DNA of 64,000 nt. It comes from Salegentibacter maritimus. GTDB taxonomy: Bacteria > Bacteroidota > Bacteroidia > Flavobacteriales > Flavobacteriaceae. The stretch spans positions 248,001 to 312,000 of the forward strand of contig NZ_JAEHOK010000002.1 of the NCBI RefSeq assembly GCF_016236915.1. Direction: 5' to 3'. Of the stretch, positions 10,221-18,049 are shown one piece after another; positions within the stretch are counted from its first letter, which is position 1, and each line of letters opens with the position of its first letter. The position numbers and the translations under genes are program-made. The notes under the pieces were generated by a model. It had not been told where the DNA came from and did not search any database. It saw nothing but the letters and a program-made list of their open reading frames with translations.

Positions 10221-12260
10221 ATGAGCAGTACAGAATTCGACAGCATTGCATTCGATTTGCCAAAGAATCAATCGAACGTCATTAAAGTTATTGGTGTAGG
10301 TGGTGGAGGCAGCAATGCCATAAACCACATGTTCCAGTTAGGGATAAAAGGAGTAGATTTTGTGGTTTGCAACACCGATGCGCAAGCCCTTGAGAACAGC
10401 TCAGTTCCTAATAAGATTCAATTAGGTGTTAGCCTAACAGAAGGTTTAGGAGCCGGGGCTAATCCACATATTGGGGAACAGGCAGCCGTAGAAAGTTTTG
10501 ATGAAATTAAACAAATGCTTGATGTAAATACCAAAATGGTATTTATTACCGCAGGTATGGGCGGGGGTACCGGTACAGGTGCTGCCCCTGTTATTGCAAA
10601 ACAAGCGAAAGACATGGGTATTCTCACCGTTGGAATCGTGACCATTCCTTTTCAATTTGAAGGGAAAATGAGAAACGAACAAGCGCAACTTGGTGTAGAG
10701 AATTTAAGAAGCCATGTAGATTCCTTAATCGTAATTAATAATAACAAGCTACGGGAAGTTTATGGGAATCTTGGTTTTAAAGCCGGTTTCTCTAAAGCCG
10801 ATGAGGTTTTGGCAACCGCTTCCAGAGGTATAGCTGAGGTTATTACACATCACTATACCCAAAATATTGACCTTAGGGATGCTAAAACGGTATTGAGTAA
10901 TAGTGGTACTGCCATAATGGGTTCTGCCCAGGCTACAGGTGCTACCAGGGCTCAGGATGCTATTAGCAAAGCCCTGGACTCTCCGTTATTGAACGATAAT
11001 AAAATTACCGGTGCCCAAAACGTATTACTGCTAATTGTTTCGGGTTCTGAGGAGATTACTATTGATGAGATAGGAGAAATAAACGACCATATTCAGGCTG
11101 AAGCAGGCCATAGCGCCAATATTATTATGGGGGTTGGCGAAGATGAAGCTTTAGACGAAGCGATCTCGGTTACCATTATTGCTACCGGTTTTAATGTAGA
11201 ACAGCAAAATGAAATTGTAAATACCGAGACTAAAAAAATAATCCATACCCTGGAGGACGATCAAAAAGCGGAACAGAATTTAAATCCGAAGAAAACACGT
11301 TCTTACCCAGAATTAAATCAGAAGACAGAGGCAGCTGCTCCAGAAGAACCAAAAGCGGCAAAAGTACAGGAGCCAGAGAAGCCTATTGTTCATACTTTAG
11401 ATGATAGTGTAGAAGAGGTAGATGAATTAGGTAATATTAAGGATAAACGTGACGAATTGTTACAAACGCCACCTTCTGCTAGAAATATGGAAGTTTCTTA
11501 TGAAGAAGTAAATCCTAACGATTTTATTATCAACGATACTTCAGAAGAAGTAAAGGAGATGGATGTAAATGAGCCGGAAGAAGTTCAAACTGAAAGCGAA
11601 GATCAATTTATGTTCACGTTCGATTTTCCTATAAATCAGGAGAAGAAAGAAGAACCAAAAAACGAGCAACCAGAGCAACAGGCACAGCAACAACAGCAGC
11701 CACAACAACCAAAACAGGAAAAAAGGCAGGAAATTAGGCATCAATTGGAAGATGACGAGCCTAAGAATATAGAGGTGAACGAACCTGTAGAAGTTGTTCC
11801 TGTAACCGAGAGTTCTACTCGTGGGGTTAAGCGTTATAGCCTTGACGATTATATGGATTTTGAGCAATCTTTGGATAATTCAAAACCCAGAGCCGAAAAG
11901 AGAAAAGAACCAAAAGATGAGACTATTGCTTTTGAAAAGAAAACCTTAAAGCCAGAGCCTCAAAACCCCGAAGAAAGTGAAGGAGAGGAAGACCCTTTTA
12001 ACAACCCTATTTCTGAGGTGCTTATAGAACGTGCAGCCGAGCGTAGGGCTAAAATGAAGGAGTTTAATTATAAGTTTAGAAATAATGCGGCTCAAATTGA
12101 AGAAATTGAAAAGCAACCTGCCTATAAAAGACAGGGAATAGATTTAGATAAAAGCGATAGAGGAGAAGGAAAGCTATCAAGGACCAGCCTGGGCCAAAAC
12201 GATAACGACGATCTTTATTTTAGGAGAAACAACTCGTTTTTACACGATAATGTAGACTAA
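10221..12260 (+). CDS. ftsZ: Cell division protein FtsZ
   Basis: Tubulin-like GTPase that forms the division ring. The GTP loop GGGTGTG is at residues 114-120, the N-terminal IKVIGVGGGG loop at 21-30, and the T7 segment around NIDLRDAKTVL lies near 215-225. The globular GTPase ends near 330. A further 340 residues form an acidic, Q/P/E/K-rich disordered tail with a poly-Q patch near 490 and end in RNNSFLHDNVD, presumably the peptide that contacts FtsA. At 679 aa it is long, though extended tails are usual in flavobacteria. Followed directly by a terminator. Confidence 0.97.
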   Translation: MSSTEFDSIAFDLPKNQSNVIKVIGVGGGGSNAINHMFQLGIKGVDFVVCNTDAQALENSSVPNKIQLGVSLTEGLGAGANPHIGEQAAVESFDEIKQMLDVNTKMVFITAGMGGGTGTGAAPVIAKQAKDMGILTVGIVTIPFQFEGKMRNEQAQLGVENLRSHVDSLIVINNNKLREVYGNLGFKAGFSKADEVLATASRGIAEVITHHYTQNIDLRDAKTVLSNSGTAIMGSAQATGATRAQDAISKALDSPLLNDNKITGAQNVLLLIVSGSEEITIDEIGEINDHIQAEAGHSANIIMGVGEDEALDEAISVTIIATGFNVEQQNEIVNTETKKIIHTLEDDQKAEQNLNPKKTRSYPELNQKTEAAAPEEPKAAKVQEPEKPIVHTLDDSVEEVDELGNIKDKRDELLQTPPSARNMEVSYEEVNPNDFIINDTSEEVKEMDVNEPEEVQTESEDQFMFTFDFPINQEKKEEPKNEQPEQQAQQQQQPQQPKQEKRQEIRHQLEDDEPKNIEVNEPVEVVPVTESSTRGVKRYSLDDYMDFEQSLDNSKPRAEKRKEPKDETIAFEKKTLKPEPQNPEESEGEEDPFNNPISEVLIERAAERRAKMKEFNYKFRNNAAQIEEIEKQPAYKRQGIDLDKSDRGEGKLSRTSLGQNDNDDLYFRRNNSFLHDNVD

Positions 12261-12290
12261 CACCAATCTTTATTTTATATTACTGTTCAT

Positions 12291-12323
12291 AAAAAAAGGT
12301 GCCTTGCAATGGGCACCTTTTTT
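12291..12323. terminator. Bidirectional intrinsic terminator after ftsZ
   Basis: A-run plus GGTGCC, 8-base loop, GGCACC plus T-run. T-tracts exist on both strands, so it can stop the dcw transcript from the left and the small membrane protein gene (12375-12578, minus) from the right. Confidence 0.9.
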
Positions 12324-12374
12324 GTTGCTCGCTAATCTAGCTTTTAAAGCCTTGTAGGTTTGCTACAAGATAAA

Positions 12375-12578
12375 TTAAGATTTCTGTTCTGCTTCAATAT
12401 CTTCGGTGTCTTTTCTTCTTTTAATAAGGGAAATACCCGATATAAAGAAAATAAAACCAATAATGGCCAATGCCCACGGGCTTAATGATAAGGCAAGGCT
12501 CCCAAAAATTCCAAGAATCCCCATCACCAGGGCAATTGCACCACCAACGGTTAAAACAATTCCTAAGATTTTAATCAT
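12375..12578 (-). CDS. Small two-helix membrane protein, unknown function
   Basis: 67 aa with two hydrophobic segments (about 4-27 and 33-51) joined by a short Ser/Pro turn, then a charged cytoplasmic tail KRRKDTEDIEAEQKS. Gly-rich helices (GIVLTVGGAIALVMGILGIFG) suggest close helix packing. It has its own ATG and a terminator behind it. No domain is recognised. It is oriented against ftsZ and 90 bases from the pyrophosphatase gene upstream. The overlapping plus-strand frame is a shadow, because hydrophobic helices produce long antisense frames. Confidence 0.65.
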   Translation of the reverse strand: MIKILGIVLTVGGAIALVMGILGIFGSLALSLSPWALAIIGFIFFISGISLIKRRKDTEDIEAEQKS

Positions 12579-12667
12579 AACTACAGTATTTTGGTTAGTG
12601 AAATAAAGGTAGCTAAATGATAGAAAATCAAAGATTGATTAACATTTTTTAAAGAAAATGTGTATGT

Positions 12668-13273
12668 TTAGGTGCGTAAACGCCATTTTTCAATTTCAGA
12701 AATCGCTTCCTGTTCATCACCCCAGCCTTTAATTTCTATAGACTGTGCTTTATCGTAGTAACCAAACCAAAGCTCCAGGATTTTTATTACTTCAGGGTAT
12801 TTGGCCATAAAAGTCTGGTAATTCTTAGTCTTTATAATTTGCTTGTTTACTTCAGCAGGAATGGCAACTATTTTATAATCTAGCTCTTTTTCATCTACTA
12901 ACTTCAAAATAGCTACAGGAATTATCTCTATTAGGCTGCCGGTTGTTATACTTTCACCCAACACCAATACATCTACGGCATCGCCATCACCACCTAATTT
13001 AGGGTTGGAATATGTAGAGGGAATAAAGCCGTAATTCCCGGGGTAGGGAAGAAAATTTATAATTCGGTCTTTGCCGTCCCTCTGGTCTATTACAAACTTT
13101 TTTTGATTTTTATCGTATTCAATCTTTTTATTGGTGCCCGCAGGAATTTCAATTACTGCACGGTAAATTCCTTTTTCCATACTGGCTTGTAAGCCACTAA
13201 AATCTTTGGAAGTTTTACAGGCAGAAAGAAATAGAAGAACACTAAAAATTAAAAGGCTTGAAAATCTTCCCAT
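12668..13273 (-). CDS. Lipoprotein family I inorganic pyrophosphatase
   Basis: Hydrolyses pyrophosphate to phosphate. From the ATG at 13273 there is a signal peptide with lipobox LSAC (C19), followed by a full soluble PPase fold: FLPYPGNYGF (74-83), the metal-binding DGDAVDV (D96, D98, D101) and DEKELDYKIVAIP (D127, D132). In the family signature the residue after the second Asp is usually Pro or Glu; here it is Ala. Anchored as a lipoprotein, so it acts outside the cytoplasm rather than as the housekeeping Ppa. An upstream TTG at 13282 would add three residues; the ATG gives the better signal peptide. Follows the next gene with a 10-base gap. Confidence 0.88.
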   Translation of the reverse strand: MGRFSSLLIFSVLLFLSACKTSKDFSGLQASMEKGIYRAVIEIPAGTNKKIEYDKNQKKFVIDQRDGKDRIINFLPYPGNYGFIPSTYSNPKLGGDGDAVDVLVLGESITTGSLIEIIPVAILKLVDEKELDYKIVAIPAEVNKQIIKTKNYQTFMAKYPEVIKILELWFGYYDKAQSIEIKGWGDEQEAISEIEKWRLRT

Positions 13274-13283
13274 ACCTGGCAAT

Positions 13284-13841
13284 TTAATCCCAATAGATCA
13301 TAAAATATTTAATTTTAGCATCATCGGGAATTTGCGAAGCTCTAATTTTAGAATCTGTATCATATCTTAAATCTGCCGGAAGCTCTTTTTTATCTATAGT
13401 GATATAGGCATTTATTTCATCCAGAAAAACCACTGCTGCGTTAAGGGTATTCTCTATTCTTGAAATATTATAATCTTCCACAATGTCTTTAAATGTACTT
13501 TGGGTGTTTAAACCTGTTTTGGTCTTATAACGGGCGTCTAAAACACGTATATAGCCAATGGTGCTGGTAGAGTCAAACTCCTGAAGCGGTTCTAAGACCA
13601 TTAAAGGTTTTCCTCCTTTTTCGAAGACCTTAATCTCGTTAACCGCACGAAACTCCCTAGCCCCACTCTTTTGTTTTACCAGGGAATCTTCTGCGAATAA
13701 AGAGTCTAATTTATTGATTTTAATATCCCGGTGTACAGGGCCAACCTGATTGGCGGTAATTAAAAAAGGATTGTCTTCGTCTTTTTGGCAGGAAGTTAAT
13801 CCTAAAGCAAGTCCCAGAATAAGTAGCAAAGATTTTTTCAT
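13284..13841 (-). CDS. Unknown lipoprotein
   Basis: 185 aa. Residues 1-17 form a signal peptide and LTSC (C18) a lipobox; the mature part has no domain I recognise. A central segment around SYIRVL-like residues (GYIRVLDARYKTKTG) and a C-terminal DDAKIKYFMIYWD look like a compact beta-rich fold. It lies directly upstream of the lipoprotein pyrophosphatase on the same strand, with the pyrophosphatase ATG 10 bases after its stop, so the two are probably co-transcribed and act in the same compartment. Confidence 0.7.
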   Translation of the reverse strand: MKKSLLLILGLALGLTSCQKDEDNPFLITANQVGPVHRDIKINKLDSLFAEDSLVKQKSGAREFRAVNEIKVFEKGGKPLMVLEPLQEFDSTSTIGYIRVLDARYKTKTGLNTQSTFKDIVEDYNISRIENTLNAAVVFLDEINAYITIDKKELPADLRYDTDSKIRASQIPDDAKIKYFMIYWD

Positions 13842-13865
13842 TTCTTAGATTGAATGTTGATGATA

Positions 13866-15395
13866 TTATTTTAATAACTTATTGAGTACTCCCATTACGC
13901 CCCTAATAAAAGTAGCACTGGTAAGTACTTTAATGATTGCGCCCTGGGTTTTTCCAGAGTTTCGATTGTTAGTGCGGTTAATTGCCTTTTTTCGTTCTAA
14001 AGCTTCAATTTCGGCTTTTTCTTTGGCCTCTTTAGCTTTAGCTTCTTCAATTTTTTTATTAAGAAGTTCATAGGCGCTTTCCCGATCAATTTCTTCGTTA
14101 TATTTTGTTCTTAATTCAGATTGTAAAATGAGCTCTTTAAGTTCGTTATTGGTAAGAATGTCCATTCTGCTCATTGGTGCTCTTAGCATGGTTGCGGCAA
14201 GTGCCAAAGGTCTTCCTTTTTCATCTAAAGCAGAAACTAAAGCTTCTCCAATTCCTAACGCAGTAAGCTCATTTTTGGTATCGTAATATTTGGAAATAGG
14301 ATAATTTTCAGCCGATAATTTTATTGCTTTTCTATCTTTTGCCGTAAATGCCCTAAGTGCATGCTGAATTTTTAATCCCAATTGCCCCAATACTTCTGAA
14401 GGGACATCGGTGGGGTTTTGGGTTACAAAATAAAGCCCAACTCCTTTAGATCTAATTAACTTTACTATACTTTCTATTTGATCTAATAAAGCATCTGAAG
14501 CTTCTTTAAAAATAAGGTGGGCTTCATCTATAAATAAGACTAGTTTAGGTTTCTCCCTATCACCTTCTTCGGGAAAAGTGGTATAGATTTCAGCCAATAA
14601 GCTAAGCATAAATGTAGAAAAGAGCTTAGGTTTATCCTGGATGTCTGTAAGCCTCATTATGTTTACATATCCATGTCCATTTTCGTCTTTTCTGGTAAGG
14701 TCGGTTACTTCAAAGGAGCGTTCCCCAAAGAAGCGTTCGGCCCCCTGTTGTTCCAGGGCTACAATTTTTCTTAAAATAGCTCCCGTTGAGGCTTTGGAAA
14801 TTCTTCCGTATTCATTCTCTATAGATTCCCTGCCCTCATCAGTAATATACTGAAGCATTTTCTTTAGATCTTTAAGATCCAATAGTGGTAGATGATGGTC
14901 GTCGCAATATTTAAAAATAATGGCTAAAATACCTTCCTGGGTAGGAGTGACATCTAAAATACGAGATAATAAAACGGGCCCAAATTCGCTTACTGTGGCT
15001 CTTAAACGAACCCCATCTTGCTCTGAAATGCTAAGGAATTCTACTGGTGCTTTAGAAGCTTTAAAAGGAAAATCAAGTTTCTTATGGCGTTCATATAGAA
15101 AATCTTCCCCGGCTGATGGTTTTGCAATACCGCTTAGGTCTCCCTTAACGTCCATTAGCAAAACCGGAACGCCCTTTTGAGAAAGATTCTCAGCGAGAAT
15201 TTGCAGGGTTTTGGTCTTTCCCGTTCCGGTAGCTCCTGCTATAAGTCCGTGGCGGTTCATTGTTTTTAAGGGAATTTTTACTGCAGCATCGGCAAAAGTT
15301 TTTCCATTTAACATAGCGGCTCCCAAATAAATATAGTCGCCTTTAGGATTGTAAGCCTTACTTATATACTCTACAAATTCTGTTGTTTTATCCAC
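13866..15395 (-). CDS. HerA-like (DUF853/YjgR) P-loop ATPase
   Basis: 509 aa FtsK/HerA-superfamily ATPase. The Walker A loop GATGTGKT is at residues 54-61, Walker B KLVLFIDEAHLIF near 288-300, and FVTQNPTDVP near 325-334 matches the sensor region of the DUF853 family. The C-terminal quarter is a Lys/Glu/Ala-rich coiled coil (about 430-480), followed by a short hydrophobic end. Members are called putative helicases, but their role is not settled. No nuclease partner such as NurA lies next to it, so a DNA-end-processing role is not supported by context. Confidence 0.88.
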   Translation of the reverse strand: MDKTTEFVEYISKAYNPKGDYIYLGAAMLNGKTFADAAVKIPLKTMNRHGLIAGATGTGKTKTLQILAENLSQKGVPVLLMDVKGDLSGIAKPSAGEDFLYERHKKLDFPFKASKAPVEFLSISEQDGVRLRATVSEFGPVLLSRILDVTPTQEGILAIIFKYCDDHHLPLLDLKDLKKMLQYITDEGRESIENEYGRISKASTGAILRKIVALEQQGAERFFGERSFEVTDLTRKDENGHGYVNIMRLTDIQDKPKLFSTFMLSLLAEIYTTFPEEGDREKPKLVLFIDEAHLIFKEASDALLDQIESIVKLIRSKGVGLYFVTQNPTDVPSEVLGQLGLKIQHALRAFTAKDRKAIKLSAENYPISKYYDTKNELTALGIGEALVSALDEKGRPLALAATMLRAPMSRMDILTNNELKELILQSELRTKYNEEIDRESAYELLNKKIEEAKAKEAKEKAEIEALERKKAINRTNNRNSGKTQGAIIKVLTSATFIRGVMGVLNKLLK

Positions 15396-15471
15396 CTTTC
15401 AAAATTTCTTAAAAATAAGAATTGTTGCTTATAATTTCCGGTTTTAAACACATTTACTTTTTAGAAAATTA

Positions 15472-16524
15472 TTATTTAACGGCATTTTCCAGAAGCTCAA
15501 TGCTCCCTTTTGTTGCATTTATCTTCGCTTTCAGTCCGTTAGGAATGGTAACATTGTCATCTATATGGCCAATCATTGCGCCTGAAAAAGCCGGGATATT
15601 TAGTGGCTTTATATAATGATCTATAACTTCTTCCATGGTTAGCGAGCCATAACCTGAGCCACCAGGCTTACAATTGGTGCATTTTCCAAAGACAAATCCG
15701 CTAATTTTGTCCAGCACCCCTCCTAATTGCAACTGGCTCATCATTCTATCTACGGCATAAATTTGTTCACCTACATCTTCTAAGTATAGGATATTGCCAT
15801 CCCAGTTTGTTGGGAAATATTCCGATCCCATAATTCCTGTGAGAACAGCGAGGTTTCCGCCAATTAATCGGCCTGTAGCTTCACCTTTTCTAATGGTTCT
15901 TATCCTGTTTTTAATTTGTGTAAGATTATCGCCTTTATCGTTAGGATTGGTAAAGGTTATTTTTTCGTTGTCAAATAACAAACGTTTAAAATAATCAAAA
16001 CTAAAGGAGTTCCAGGTAGAGACTGCTAAGGGGCCGTGAAAAGTTACCAGTCCTGTTTTTTGGTAAATTGCCAGGTGCAGGGCGGTAATATCGCTATAAC
16101 CTATAAAGATTTTCGGATTATTTTTTATTGCCTTATAATCTAATTTATCCAGAATTCTTGCTGCCCCAGAACCTCCACGAAGTGCCATTATAGCCTTAAT
16201 AGTATCGTTGCGAAACATATCATTTAATTCTCCTGCACGTTCCTCATCGGTCCCTGCCAAATGCCCGTAACGCCCTTTTACAAAATCTCCAAATTTTACT
16301 TTTAAACCCATGGCTTCCAGATTTTCTTTCGCAATTTCGTAAGGTTCGGTTTCAAAAATAGCACTAGATGGGCTTACTACACCAACCGTATCGCCTTTTT
16401 TTAATCCCTGTGGAATTATTATCGAATTGTCAATAGGAGCGATTTTATTAATTTCAGTAAAACTAGTTAGTGGAAAAGCCAAACTTCCAATTCCTATATT
16501 TTGAATGAATTTTCTACGTTGCAT
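15472..16524 (-). CDS. S66 family LD-carboxypeptidase (LdcA/MccF-like)
   Basis: Serine peptidase that removes the terminal D-Ala from murein tetrapeptides in the LdcA branch, or cleaves microcin-C-type amides in the MccF branch. The triad is visible: S144 in IGYSDITAL, E249 in LYLEDVGE and H320 in MIGHIDDN. Unlike cytoplasmic LdcA, the protein starts MQRRKFIQNIGIGSLAFPL, a twin-arginine-like export signal, so it is probably periplasmic. 350 aa. It lies 24 bases after the dacB gene on the same strand, which supports a murein-trimming role. Confidence 0.88.
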   Translation of the reverse strand: MQRRKFIQNIGIGSLAFPLTSFTEINKIAPIDNSIIIPQGLKKGDTVGVVSPSSAIFETEPYEIAKENLEAMGLKVKFGDFVKGRYGHLAGTDEERAGELNDMFRNDTIKAIMALRGGSGAARILDKLDYKAIKNNPKIFIGYSDITALHLAIYQKTGLVTFHGPLAVSTWNSFSFDYFKRLLFDNEKITFTNPNDKGDNLTQIKNRIRTIRKGEATGRLIGGNLAVLTGIMGSEYFPTNWDGNILYLEDVGEQIYAVDRMMSQLQLGGVLDKISGFVFGKCTNCKPGGSGYGSLTMEEVIDHYIKPLNIPAFSGAMIGHIDDNVTIPNGLKAKINATKGSIELLENAVK

Positions 16525-16548
16525 CTGGATAATTTTAGAGGTTTAAAG

Positions 16549-17886
16549 TTAGTAATTATCGCGAATTTGTAGCAGTACCTTTTCCATTTCGGCTTTTAAA
16601 ACTGAAGTAGGGACTGTATAATTGCTATTCATAAAACTGAAAATTAATAATTTGCCTTTTTTGGTTATTAAATATCCGCTAAGGCTGTGGTTGTTTTTTA
16701 ATGTTCCGGTTTTGGCGAAAACATAAGGCTTATCTGCTTTATAGTAGTTTTTTATGGTGCCCGAATGCCCACCTGCAGGAAGCATATCTAATAACTCTTT
16801 CTGTGGAACCTCTTTTTTAATTTTTTGAAGCAATTTTACCATACTTTGTGGGGTGAATAGATTATAGCGCGAAAGGCCAGAACCATCATACCACATAGGT
16901 TCGTCGGGTAAATCTTTTAAAAAATTCTCTTTCATATAATCTATGGCGATCTCGGTTTTAAGGGTATCTGAAACTTTGTTTGCCGCCATTAGTAAAATTT
17001 GTTCTGCAATAAAATTATCGCTCACTTTTAGCATTCGTTTATAAATGCTATTGGCCGGAATACTATAGATAGTATTTGTAAGCTTTTTATTTAATGCTGA
17101 ATCTTCAATAAATGTAATCGGTTTCTGAAGGGTGTCACTTAAAAGGCTTACTAGAAATTCTGGTGAATATTTAAAAGGCACAACTTGTGAAAAATCTGAA
17201 TCTTTTTTTTGATTGTTAAATACAAAACGATTTTTATGTAAATCCCGTTTTACCCGTCTCGAAATTAAACTGTCTTTAGAGTTAAAAATCGAGTCTTTAA
17301 AAACTGTTGGTGTAACCATAGGCAGCTCTTTATTATTTTGGAATTTAAAGCCTACCAGGTTTCCATAAATAGGAAATGGAGTAATCTCGGCAGAATAATA
17401 GGAATTGTAGTCGTCCCAGGCCCAGCCACGACCCTGGTGTTTTTCGGTGTAGATTGGGGCTACATAGGCCAGATTCTCTGAAGTGCTTTTCAAAAAATCT
17501 AAAACGTCTGATTTTGGTAAGCTTTCATTTAAAAATGAAGGATCTCCGGTTGCTTTAAAATAAAGGCTGTCGCCTAAAATCCGGTATTGAAGTGCGGGAA
17601 TAGAATCATCTAAAATTTTTAGTCCTGCATAAAAAGTAAATAGCTTGGTGTTAGAGGCAGGTGTAAAATATTTATTTGGATTATAGCTATAGAGCGTTTT
17701 GTCTTTTTTAGGATCAATCACCATGAAGCCCACAAAGGCTTTTTCAAAAACTGCAGACTCCTTAAATATTTTATCTAAGGGCTTACTTATTTTTTTTGAT
17801 GATGAGCAAGAGCCAAGCAATAGAGTAAGCAGTAAAAAGCTAAGACTTTTAAGAGTAGTTTTAGTGGGGAGAAGAGTATATCGCAT
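16549..17886 (-). CDS. dacB: D-alanyl-D-alanine carboxypeptidase/endopeptidase, PBP4 (S13) family
   Basis: Lipoprotein DD-peptidase that trims pentapeptides or opens DD cross-links. All three penicilloyl-serine motifs are present: SNTK with S78/K81, SDN at 289-291 and KTG at 392-394; DGSGLSRYN near 334-342 is also typical. The signal peptide ends in lipobox LGSC (C27). 445 aa. It is transcribed away from susC with about 160 bases between the two starts, and together with the S66 gene downstream forms a two-gene murein-peptide unit. Confidence 0.92.
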   Translation of the reverse strand: MRYTLLPTKTTLKSLSFLLLTLLLGSCSSSKKISKPLDKIFKESAVFEKAFVGFMVIDPKKDKTLYSYNPNKYFTPASNTKLFTFYAGLKILDDSIPALQYRILGDSLYFKATGDPSFLNESLPKSDVLDFLKSTSENLAYVAPIYTEKHQGRGWAWDDYNSYYSAEITPFPIYGNLVGFKFQNNKELPMVTPTVFKDSIFNSKDSLISRRVKRDLHKNRFVFNNQKKDSDFSQVVPFKYSPEFLVSLLSDTLQKPITFIEDSALNKKLTNTIYSIPANSIYKRMLKVSDNFIAEQILLMAANKVSDTLKTEIAIDYMKENFLKDLPDEPMWYDGSGLSRYNLFTPQSMVKLLQKIKKEVPQKELLDMLPAGGHSGTIKNYYKADKPYVFAKTGTLKNNHSLSGYLITKKGKLLIFSFMNSNYTVPTSVLKAEMEKVLLQIRDNY

Positions 17887-17985
17887 GAAGTGAAACTTTT
17901 AATTGAATTAGTTGTTTTAAAAAGAAAAGTGCAAAGTTATATAATTAAAAAGTTGATGAAAGTTTGATTTTTAGGCTTTTATATC

Positions 17986-18016
17986 CTTGTGGTTTGAGAT
18001 AAGTTGGGTATATTTA
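17986..18016 (+). promoter_or_regulatory. Candidate promoter of susCD
   Basis: CTTG (17986-17989), 19 bases, TATATTTA (18009-18016): one mismatch in each box against the Bacteroidota pattern TTTG-N19-TAnnTTTG. It predicts a transcript start near 18023, ahead of the ATG at 18050 and after the TTG at 17987, which supports the shorter SusC start. Confidence 0.35.
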
Positions 18017-18049
18017 GTTGATTATTCGGAAAACTTTAACACAAAAGTA

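Noticed and set aside
12406-12606. 66-codon plus-strand frame over the small membrane protein
   Set aside because: Opposite strand of a two-helix hydrophobic protein with its own ATG and terminator; the plus frame has an unnatural Ile/Pro/Lys composition.
13866-15395. HerA-like ATPase as part of a defence system
   Set aside because: No nuclease, SIR2 or other defence partner is adjacent; the DUF853 family is widespread as a single housekeeping-like gene.
17987-18049. TTG start of the susC frame
   Set aside because: It falls within or before the likely promoter boxes, and a proper signal peptide starts at the ATG at 18050.
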